Below are positions 1 to 8,149 of a stretch of DNA of 64,000 bases, in pieces; position 1 is the stretch's first letter; each line of letters begins with the position of its first letter. The notes below the pieces were generated by a model. The model worked only from the letters and a program-made list of their open reading frames with translations, had not been told where the DNA came from and made no database searches. A program made the translations under genes and the position numbers. The DNA comes from Hamiltosporidium tvaerminnensis. Its lineage: Eukaryota > Microsporidia > Dubosqiidae. The stretch is taken from assembly GCA_022605425.2 (NCBI GenBank), contig CM061256.1, positions 124,001-188,000 on the forward strand, given 5' to 3'.

Positions 1-817
1 CCTGGAGTCTGCAATACCATACTAACAGTATAATCAAATGTCTGATGTTTGTGCTCTTTAAAAGGTATGTTTTTTAGTACCTGACATCGATAGATCTTCC
101 AAACAGAGTGAATACGACTAAATTCTTATGCCTTTATATGTAATTTACTTACAAGTTAAATCGTGGTTTATGATCTAGTTACTTGGAAAACTACAAACTA
201 ACTTTGAAGAAAAAAATGTCACTGTTTTTAAGACCATCTTTTTTTTACAGATATACATGTAACAAAGGAAAATTTGGTGCGATTTTATACACATTTTCCA
301 CTCAATTGCGTCAAGTAGATGTTTCAGTGATTGGTTCCTTTGCACTCTTAATTCCACTTTTAGTAACAATATTAATTTAATTAAAATATAAACAAATTTT
401 AATCAAGGAAAATGCAAAATAAAAATATAACTTTTCAATTACTTCCGCCACTAAAATTATTTATTTCAAACCAGCATTTTTACAAAAGATATTATTTTGT
501 TTGAATTGAGTAAATTGTTCGATAAACTGTTAAAGTAAAAAAATAATTTAAAAACCGAATTTAAAATTTTCGAATCTTAATAAAGAAAATATGAAGTATA
601 ATTTAGTTGATATAAACATAGAAAAAGTACCAAATTAATGCTTAAAACAAAAATAATTTAAAATGTTTTGTCTGATCATTTATACGCCAAAGAACTTTGT
701 TGTTTTAAAATTTATTCTATTTTTAAAATACTAAAGTCTTGCAAAAATAATTTTTCTTTAAATGGTGAAAAAAGGATTTATTTCAATTTTTTGATTTACT
801 ATGAAAATATATTTTTT
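1..817. other. Noncoding A+T-rich stretch
   Basis: No convincing gene was found here. The open frames are short, lack a family signature and sit in low-complexity A/T sequence. The stretch ends at the target-site duplication of the small LINE fragment. Confidence 0.5.
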
Positions 818-830
818 ATAGAACCTTTGT
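818..830 (+). repeat. Target-site duplication, left copy (13 bp)
   Basis: The 13 bases atagaacctttgt occur here and again at 929-941, exactly bracketing the 98-bp LINE fragment. The bases outside the two copies differ, so the boundaries are sharp. Confidence 0.9.
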
Positions 831-928
831 TTCGGATTTGGAAGAAGAGACAAAAGTGGTTAAAGAGGTAAAAGAAAACATATAAAAAATGGTAAAAATA
901 TTTTAACCCAGAATTTTATTAAACAAAA
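831..928 (+). mobile_element. Severely 5'-truncated LINE copy (98 bp)
   Basis: This stretch matches the last codons and 3' untranslated end of the LINE at 33337-37149, roughly 37052-37149, with a handful of substitutions and an A-run indel. It keeps the block ttttaacccagaattttatt and the A-rich tail. A perfect 13-bp duplication flanks it. It is a classic dead-on-arrival product of target-primed reverse transcription and is closer to the 33-kb copy than to the 2-kb copy. Confidence 0.92.
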
Positions 929-941
929 ATAGAACCTTTGT
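929..941 (+). repeat. Target-site duplication, right copy (13 bp)
   Basis: Identical to 818-830. It marks the exact 3' end of the truncated LINE insertion. Confidence 0.9.
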
Positions 942-1217
942 GAAAGAAATTTAATTGCTCGGTCATTAAATTTATTAAAAACAAGTTTTTGCTTGAAACT
1001 TTATGTATTTTTACCAACAATTTTTTTGGTTTCTATAATTTCCAAATAATAACTTTACAATATTTGGAAATAAATTAAATTTCAAAAGCTATTAATAGAA
1101 ATCAAACAGATATATATTAGTATAAATGAACATAATTAGATGTAATAATATTGAAATTTTTACGGTTATTCTTTGATTTAATTATTGTTATTTATATTTA
1201 TCAATACTTAGAATATT

Positions 1218-1221
1218 CCCC
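1218..1221 (+). promoter_or_regulatory. CCC-like start-proximal motif
   Basis: A CCCC run lies 11 bases before the ATG at 1233 in otherwise C-poor DNA. CCC/GGG-like motifs immediately upstream of start codons are a known transcription-start-associated signal in several microsporidia. The assignment here rests on position alone. Confidence 0.4.
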
Positions 1222-1232
1222 TTCTTGTATTG

Positions 1233-1898
1233 ATGGAAAAAATTAACGACATGGAATTTAATAATGATTTGGAGCGAGAAAATAAATTCAAAGAAATTGT
1301 GAGCAAACATATTAAAACATTAAATTTAGAAAAACCGAATTATGAAAACAAAGAGATGTTTTACACAAAAGAAGAAATGGACAGATTTAATAATATTGTC
1401 TTAAAAACGAATGAAGAAAAAAAGCAAAAGGAAATTGCCAGAAATGATAAAAATTATAAGAAAAATAAAGAAAACAAATCAAAAAAGAATAAGAAATATG
1501 TTCAGATCGATGATTATGTTGAAGGGAGTAGTAAAAATGAAATAAAAAAACAAAAAGACAAGGAATGCGATACTAAAGATTCTCTAAAAACAAAAGGAAA
1601 GAAAATTGAAGCAAAAGAATCTATGAATAGAAATGCTAAAGGTTCTAAAAAAAGAAAAAATGATGAAACAAATGAAACTCCAAAAAATATGAAAGCCAGA
1701 GTTGATGAGCCAAAAAAAAGAAAAACAGATAAAAATTTAAAAAAATCCGTAGAAAAAAATGAAAAATTAAAAAAAGAAAATTCCAAGGTAAATGAAAATT
1801 CATCTGAAAAGAAGGAAATAAAAGCGAAAAAAGAAAATACAAATAAAAAAATATCGATGAATAAAAAAGTAAAAAAAGAAAAATCCCTAAAAGAATAA
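1233..1898 (+). CDS. Lysine-rich hypothetical protein
   Basis: A 221-residue protein starting at the ATG at 1233; the open frame extends one TTG codon further upstream, which is not used as the start here. The first ~70 residues are mixed and probably helical, with a hydrophobic-charged stretch ending near K-E-M-F-Y-T-K-E-E. The rest is almost entirely Lys, Glu, Asn and Ser, with many KK and KKNK-type clusters resembling nuclear or nucleolar targeting sequence. There is no signal peptide or membrane segment. I recognise no family. The low-complexity C terminus could inflate similarity to unrelated basic proteins, so only the N-terminal block is useful for homology. A CCCC motif just upstream supports the chosen start. 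It could be a ribosome-biogenesis or chromatin-associated protein, but nothing in the sequence proves that. Confidence 0.6.
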   Translation: MEKINDMEFNNDLERENKFKEIVSKHIKTLNLEKPNYENKEMFYTKEEMDRFNNIVLKTNEEKKQKEIARNDKNYKKNKENKSKKNKKYVQIDDYVEGSSKNEIKKQKDKECDTKDSLKTKGKKIEAKESMNRNAKGSKKRKNDETNETPKNMKARVDEPKKRKTDKNLKKSVEKNEKLKKENSKVNENSSEKKEIKAKKENTNKKISMNKKVKKEKSLKE

Positions 1899-2318
1899 TA
1901 AATCTAATTTTTAGTATTTTTAAATTAAATTTTTATATTTTATTCTGTTTTGATTGAATTTTTTATATTCATATTCCCCTAATTTACCTTAGATTTATTA
2001 TTGATTATAAGCATCATTACAATTTATAAGTTTTATTGTGATTTGTCTTGAATAAAATTAATTTCTGAATATCATTAAAATACCAAATTTTAGATGTTAA
2101 CCTCAGAATATGCTTTTTTTTCCACGGTTAATCAAATTAAAATTTTAAATTATACGTTTATACGTTTATACGTTTATAGGTTATTCTTTATTTTTTATAC
2201 GTTTATAGGTTATTCTTTATTTTTTATACGTTTATTCTTTATACGTTTATTCTTTATTACAATTTACCAAACTTGTCTTTCAAATATAAATAAAGCTTTC
2301 AAGTAACTTATTAAATTA
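1899..2318. other. Intergenic stretch with a minisatellite
   Basis: A+T-rich spacer between the lysine-rich gene and the LINE. It holds the tttatacg-based minisatellite at 2150-2260 and no supportable gene. Confidence 0.5.
2150..2260 (+). repeat. Minisatellite with nested units
   Basis: A short unit (tacgttta, 8 bp) is repeated head to tail. It then alternates with a longer unit of about 32 bp (tacgtttataggttattctt plus a T-rich tail) and finally with a tacgtttattcttta-type unit. The nested structure implies several rounds of slippage or unequal exchange. Confidence 0.85.
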
Positions 2319-2330
2319 CATAAATCAAAT
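2319..2330 (-). repeat. Target-site duplication at LINE copy 1, 3' side
   Basis: The plus-strand sequence cataaatcaaat is identical at 2319-2330 and 6129-6140. These 12 bases bracket LINE copy 1. Confidence 0.85.
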
Positions 2331-5300
2331 TTATTTAATAAAATTCTGGGTTAACAAATTTTCTCTCGTTTAACTAATTTCTTCCATCACTTTAACCACT
2401 TTATTCTCTTTTTCTACATCCGACTTATCATTAATGTCTATCGTCGGTTCCTCTGGTCTGGTTACGTCATCTAAAATAAGGGGTAAAATATTTTTTGAAT
2501 TTACTTGTTTAACACTATCTTCCTCGTTCTTCACTTCTTTTAAGAGGGGTGTTGGCTGTTTATGCATCTCAGCTCCTATAATAACACTTAATGACGCTCT
2601 CTCCCAGCTCTCCTCGGCACTTGGTCCTGACTCAATTCCTCTTCGTCGATCGAAGGTAATCATTTCGACTGTTTTCTTAAGTACTATGGACTGAATGTAT
2701 GCCTCTACATTTATGGGTATTTGTAATCTTTTAAGGTAAGTCTTATGGTATTTTGTCACAATACCGTCCCATGTTATCACATAAGGAATTATCTCTACAC
2801 TACATTTGTAAATAAGATCCAGCTCATTTGCTAATAGGTCATACTTCCTAAGTTTCTCTGTTTCAACTATTTGAAGTGAGTCTTGGGAGGTGATTCCTAC
2901 TTCAATGAGGGTAATCTTATTTCGTCTCTTGTCTAAAACGAATATATCTGGCCTATTATTTCGAATTTTGACATCAGTTTTTATTCTGGTGTCCACTCTT
3001 ATCTCTGCATACTCATTATCAAGAATTTCTTGAACTGAGTGGCTTCTGATTCGTTTTGAAGACTTGAATTTATATTTATTTAACAAGAGCAAATGTATAC
3101 ATCGTACCACTTCATTGTGTCGTCTAGTATAGTCATGACCAAGCATTTTTTCACATCTCGTTGCTAAATGGTTTACTGTTTTTCTAGACGTGTTGCAATG
3201 TTGACACACACCTTCTGCTCCCCAAAATACGTTTCTATCCTGGATATAGCAGAACACTGCTTCATCACGCGGTCTTACACTTCCTTTCTTTAACCATCTT
3301 GAGGAGTCATTTACGCTTACTAGCTCGTTGTTTCTAGCATTATATAACTTTGAATGTAGTTTTCGTTTTTCTATTTCGTTATATAAGTTAGCTAGTTGAG
3401 CTTCATCTAATTTATTTTTAGTGACCTCCTCTGCCATCCCGTATTTTACTTGTAAAAAGTCTTTTATTAATGCAAGATGGGTTTTATTATCATTCTCCAC
3501 CTTAAGGATTGCTGCTCTTCTGGTCGATGTTTCTTTAGATTTTTCCAGACAATCCAAGAGTTGCAAAAGCATATGTTCGCTTTTGAACTCAACACTATGA
3601 AGACCTCTCCCAAGTTCTGTTCTGGGAAGGTACAGACGCTCTTTACATCCTGGGCGAAGATGTATCTTGTTCTTTATTAAAACTGCACGTACTGCGTCAT
3701 CCAACTTTGAGAAGTCGCCAGGTTCAAGTCGAAGTACACCTATATGATAGTTTATTAGAGATATCGCATGTTGATTGATAGCTTGAAATAAATTTCTTGC
3801 ATTCAATCTCGTGCGGCAAAGTCTCTCTACCCTCGCTATCAGTTTGGTTTGTACTTCCTCAAACGACTTACGTGTTGGAATTCCTCTGCTATCTTCTATT
3901 ATTCCGAGGTATTTGTAAACATCTATTCCTTCAAGAAGAGTAGCAGTATTCTCACAACACGAATCATTTGTGGCCGACTTCTCTCTGTTTATTTCTAATC
4001 CTATATTTTTCATAAACATTTTTACCTCCTCCGTCATCTTTTCAAGCGTTGTTCCATCTTTGGCAAGGAGCTTAAGATCATCAATGAACAAGAGATGATT
4101 GGTAGAGTGGGATGCATCCTCCGTTTGTATTGTCACCTTTGCGTATTCTTCATTGAGTTTACGGCTCAATGGATCCATACACAGCACAAACAATAAGGGT
4201 GACAAACTATCTCCCTGTAGAATCCCCTTATCAATCTTCTTGTTCATAATTTTTTCAGACCCTACCGAAATATCAATTTTCCATTTTGATATTGTTACCT
4301 TAATAAATTTCAGGATCCAATCAGGTAAATTAAGGTTTTCGATGACTTGTGTCAAATAAGCATGATCTATTGAATCATACGCTTTTTTGACATCAATCCA
4401 CGTTGCCTTAAGATTGTTTCCATACTCTTTATTAATAGCAACATTTAGCAGGGCCTGCTCCTTCGCTCCTTGCACACCTCTCACTGCACCCAATTGATTA
4501 TCTGCTAGTAACCCTCGCCTCTCTACCTCAAGCTGAACAACTTTTGTAACACACTTTGTCGTCAGCTTGTAAAGGTTTGACATACAAGTTATTGGCCTAT
4601 AGTCGGAGCCTTTTTGTGGTACGCTTTTTGGAATGAGATACGTTAGCCCATGATAAAACCAATTAGCCTGTGGTGTTCCTTCAAAACATATGGCTTTCAC
4701 AATATCATAAAGATACTTGTGAAGAGTCGTAAGTTTCTTGATATAAAAATTGTAGATCCCATCAATTCCGGCGGCTTTCCAGTTAGGAAGCCAATTGATA
4801 ATATCTACAAATTCATCAAGTGAAGGAAACGTGGCCTGGTGAGTATCCTGCACGAAAGGTATCAGATACTCATCATACGTAACTATTTCATTATTTTTGT
4901 TCCACATTGTGGACCAAAAACTTACAATTTCGTCACGATTAACCACATGCTCGGATTCCACACGCTCAGACAGGCCACGATAATATCTACCTCGGAACAG
5001 CTCAAACATACGATTCTCTTTTCGGAATTGCTTCCTACTTTCGTACATCGTAAGTTTTTTTTCGTAAACAGTTATCAGCTCATTCTCCTTAACTAAAGCC
5101 TCCGATAGATCATTTGTTTTGTTTAGGTCTAAATTAAACTCTCGCATAATTTTTTTAAGACTTTTAGTTTGAGAAGAGGAGAGTTCTTCCCGTCTACGTG
5201 CTTTCTCGAGGATATCTTTTGAAAGTTTTAACACTGAAATTTTACTCTCAATGCTTTCTTTCCACGCTGATCTTGGCCTCTCTTTACGTGTTTCATCGTC

Positions 5301-6128
5301 ATAACATACCTGTGCTGTCTGGATAATTCGGGCAACGTCTGTTATCGTCATAGGTACATGAGAGTCAGCATATTCACCGACCTTTCGATTAATAAGATCA
5401 AGAACTGTAGTGTCAACCAATTCATTTGGAAGCTTTCGAGTTCGGACTACTACTTTTCCGATTTCCTCCTCAGATATTTTTTTGATATTACTCAAGTATT
5501 TTTCTCTCAGGCTTATAAATCGAGTAGCATCGGTCAAGGAACATGGCTCGGCGAGACAAGTGGCGATTCGACGTCGCTCTCCATTCTCTTCCTGCCTAAT
5601 TTCCTCTTCCGTCTTATTGTGTGCCATTCTTTTTAGCACATCGATAGTTTCGGTACAGGAGAACTTCTCATTATAGTAGCTCTGTATCTCTTTCCATCCA
5701 TTTCTAGGCATTCGGTCAAACCTTGTTTGTACTGCAAAAAGAACACATCGAATAAATTCTTGACGCTCGGCCTCTATAGATCTGAGTATGGATCGGAGTA
5801 CAACGAGCCTTTCGGAAATAGGTATGGTACAAAGGTTTGGCCAACTAGCAACTATATCTGGTCTAGGGGTCACGGTGCTTGAATGCATAGGGTTAGATGG
5901 CGAGGGTATGGTGTTAAGCAAGCATACCTTTGTGTTTGTGTTTGCTTCGCTTGGTGGTATAGAAATGTTATTTATGATGGTGGATGGTGTGTATGAGCTT
6001 GGCTGTGGAATTCCCTGGTCGTTTTTACACTCTCTAATTACCTCATCCACTTCACTTGCCCTGTTTGCAGCCTTTATTATTTTTTCTTCTTGTTTTTCGC
6101 TGCCTACATATTTTCTTATACCCATAAT
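2331..6128 (-). mobile_element. Full-length RLE-type non-LTR retrotransposon, copy 1
   Basis: The element is 3,798 bp and is bounded by 12-bp duplications. It carries one long open frame, a 3' tail of about 39 bases ending in ATTAAATAA, and only a 3-base 5' leader (ATT) before ATG. There are no terminal repeats, so it is a LINE rather than an LTR element. A related copy sits at 33337-37149. The intact frame and intact TSD argue for fairly recent insertion. Confidence 0.9.
2370..6125 (-). CDS. LINE polyprotein: reverse transcriptase plus restriction-like endonuclease
   Basis: A 1,251-residue protein that would copy the element by target-primed reverse transcription. The start chosen is the ATG at 6125, which lies inside the element and aligns with the start of the 33-kb copy. 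The in-frame ATG two codons upstream lies in the target-site duplication. Order of parts: a Pro/Ser-rich N terminus; a possible Myb-like segment near residue 143 (N-G-W-K-E-I...Y-Y-N); reverse transcriptase with the catalytic blocks W-I-D-V-K-K-A-Y-D and G-I-L-Q-G-D-S-L-S-P-L, and F-I-D-D at 680-683 in place of the usual YADD; a C-X2-C-X8-H-X4-C zinc knuckle; and a PD-(D/E)XK-type restriction-like endonuclease (R-P-D, then E-V-G, then K-L-R-K-Y). This order is typical of R2/NeSL/CRE-type LINEs. Base composition is visibly richer in G+C than the flanks. The frame is intact. Confidence 0.93.
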   Translation of the reverse strand: MGIRKYVGSEKQEEKIIKAANRASEVDEVIRECKNDQGIPQPSSYTPSTIINNISIPPSEANTNTKVCLLNTIPSPSNPMHSSTVTPRPDIVASWPNLCTIPISERLVVLRSILRSIEAERQEFIRCVLFAVQTRFDRMPRNGWKEIQSYYNEKFSCTETIDVLKRMAHNKTEEEIRQEENGERRRIATCLAEPCSLTDATRFISLREKYLSNIKKISEEEIGKVVVRTRKLPNELVDTTVLDLINRKVGEYADSHVPMTITDVARIIQTAQVCYDDETRKERPRSAWKESIESKISVLKLSKDILEKARRREELSSSQTKSLKKIMREFNLDLNKTNDLSEALVKENELITVYEKKLTMYESRKQFRKENRMFELFRGRYYRGLSERVESEHVVNRDEIVSFWSTMWNKNNEIVTYDEYLIPFVQDTHQATFPSLDEFVDIINWLPNWKAAGIDGIYNFYIKKLTTLHKYLYDIVKAICFEGTPQANWFYHGLTYLIPKSVPQKGSDYRPITCMSNLYKLTTKCVTKVVQLEVERRGLLADNQLGAVRGVQGAKEQALLNVAINKEYGNNLKATWIDVKKAYDSIDHAYLTQVIENLNLPDWILKFIKVTISKWKIDISVGSEKIMNKKIDKGILQGDSLSPLLFVLCMDPLSRKLNEEYAKVTIQTEDASHSTNHLLFIDDLKLLAKDGTTLEKMTEEVKMFMKNIGLEINREKSATNDSCCENTATLLEGIDVYKYLGIIEDSRGIPTRKSFEEVQTKLIARVERLCRTRLNARNLFQAINQHAISLINYHIGVLRLEPGDFSKLDDAVRAVLIKNKIHLRPGCKERLYLPRTELGRGLHSVEFKSEHMLLQLLDCLEKSKETSTRRAAILKVENDNKTHLALIKDFLQVKYGMAEEVTKNKLDEAQLANLYNEIEKRKLHSKLYNARNNELVSVNDSSRWLKKGSVRPRDEAVFCYIQDRNVFWGAEGVCQHCNTSRKTVNHLATRCEKMLGHDYTRRHNEVVRCIHLLLLNKYKFKSSKRIRSHSVQEILDNEYAEIRVDTRIKTDVKIRNNRPDIFVLDKRRNKITLIEVGITSQDSLQIVETEKLRKYDLLANELDLIYKCSVEIIPYVITWDGIVTKYHKTYLKRLQIPINVEAYIQSIVLKKTVEMITFDRRRGIESGPSAEESWERASLSVIIGAEMHKQPTPLLKEVKNEEDSVKQVNSKNILPLILDDVTRPEEPTIDINDKSDVEKENKVVKVMEEIS

Positions 6129-6140
6129 CATAAATCAAAT
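6129..6140 (-). repeat. Target-site duplication at LINE copy 1, 5' side
   Basis: Same 12 bases as 2319-2330. This copy contributes the spurious upstream ATG at 6131 to the LINE frame. Confidence 0.85.
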
Positions 6141-8149
6141 AATAATTTAATTTGTTATAATAAAACTTTTTGGCTTCAATCGTTTTTAAAATATCAAAGT
6201 CTATTTTTATAAAAAAAATATAAAGAATTTCTAAATTATACAGAAAAAAGAATTTATTGAATATGAAAACTAATAAATCTGGCGATAAAACAGGCTTTTG
6301 TAATATTTTTTATGATATTAACTCGATTCTAGATCTTATTTATAAATGCTTTTATACTTCAAAAAAATATTGTAGATGCCTACATAACAATGATTTTAGC
6401 CAAAAAGAGTTTTGAACTAATTTAATGAGCGATTTTGGCCCGAATTTTGTTACAGTATGTTGCTTATAATGTGCTTACAGATCGATCCCCCCCTCCGGGC
6501 TCCCCTAAGATTAAGGGCATTCTGATTTAGTTTAAACTTTACAAACAAAATAAACTGCTTGCTATAACTTGTCTTGGTGACTCGAACGAGATTCAATAGA
6601 CAATGCCATGCCATATAAACGGGTATAATCTGATACTTGGTTTCGCTGAGTTTTTAAAGGGGTCTTTGTATTTTCACGACGCCAAGTCAAATCTTGTAAA
6701 CTGGTTGAATAAAGCCAGGCTTCTATGTTTTTACATTTTTACTACCTATAACTTCAACTGTTGATTTCTAACTTGTAAATAAAAAACCACACAGTAAATT
6801 TAAAGAATTTTTTATATTTTTGACACTTTCTTCTTATACGAATTTAAATGGAACAAGCAAAAATCTAAATGGTTCTATCATATCAAAAATCACATGTAAT
6901 TATTTATATATCAGTTTCATCTATCTATTGCCAAGCAGATGGTTTTTTATGTGGTTATCCTCTCTCCACAAAAGATTAATAATCAAATATGTTTTTATAG
7001 TATTCTTAGCAAACAATATGAAAAGAAAGTCAAATACAAGCTAAAAGTAAACTAATCCTAAAATAGATAGAAAATAGCGAGCAAAAACGGAAAAAATATA
7101 ATTTTAATAGATTAAAATTTTCTTATTTTTCTTAACAGCACTAATTCTTTGATAAATGAAAATTTTTTATCTGTAAAAAAAAGAAATAGCGTATAAGTCA
7201 TAGCAGACCACCAATAAATAAATATATTTTAAAAGTGTAAAATAATTAGAAAGAAACATTTTTTTATTTATGAAATAATTTAGAAACTAGATCTGACAAT
7301 ATTTTGGAATACGACTATACTTGGTGTTAAAATAATATAATCTAGGTTCATACATACATCCAAAAATCTAAACATATATATTTAACAAGAATCGGCTGTC
7401 ACTCAAAATGTTAAATAAATAGTAAAAAAAAACGGTAAATGATATTAAAAACGAAGATTGAATTAAAATTATGTGTATCGTTTAAATGGTAGAAGTTTTA
7501 TATTTTCAAGAAAAAAAAGGCTTTTGTGATCAGAGTCACATTACAATATTTGCTTCAAATGATTATAAAAGAAAAGATGAAGAAGTATGATATTTGTCCA
7601 TACCCTTTTTTACTACTTATATTTATAGTAATAATATCGATTTTCTACACTTAAGCTTATCTTGTCACGAAATGCTATTTATTCCTACTTAAAAACCCAA
7701 TTAGTAGTGAGAACAAAAGAATTTATTTAGTCGATTGTAGGAAACAAAACAGTCGTTACGAGTTTTTGATTCACAAGAAAATTTCAGTGGAAACCAAATG
7801 CATAAAATTTGATAAGAGCCTCTGGAAATGTAATGCATGAATCAGTAATACACGAAAGCTCTAGAACCATCTTAAAAATACGCTGACTATAGGAAAAGGT
7901 GTTGAGTAAAAAAAATATTAATTTATCGACATCTATTTGCGCATAAAAAGATAAGATGATACAGTCTGAAAATATATAGGCGTCAGATTGCTAAAATGTT
8001 TTAAATAATATAATAAATTATAAAAAAAATAAAGAAAAAGCTCTTGGAAAATAAATTTCATAGCATAAATAAAAAATTTTTGAATAAATTTAATTATTCT
8101 ATCCAAATAAAAATTCAAATTTAAGAATCCCATGAATAGAATCAAAGAA
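6141..8149. other. Gene-free spacer between LINE copy 1 and LRR gene 1
   Basis: It contains the decayed SINE-like repeat at about 6285-6969 and otherwise A+T-rich sequence with no supportable gene. Confidence 0.5.
6285..6969 (-). mobile_element. Decayed copy of the ~730-bp SINE-like repeat
   Basis: It aligns along nearly its full length, with many substitutions, to the intact copy at 49920-50650. Landmarks are the head ctctctccac / ggttatcc / ttgccaagcag near 6925-6969, gggctccccta near 6500, and tatgatattaac...ttctag near 6310-6335. It is old and noncoding. The short frames inside it are not genes. Confidence 0.75.

Noticed and set aside
4099-6150. Several open frames of 67-120 codons antisense to LINE copy 1
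   Set aside because: They are shadows of the conserved reverse-transcriptase/endonuclease frame. The same pattern appears antisense to copy 2.
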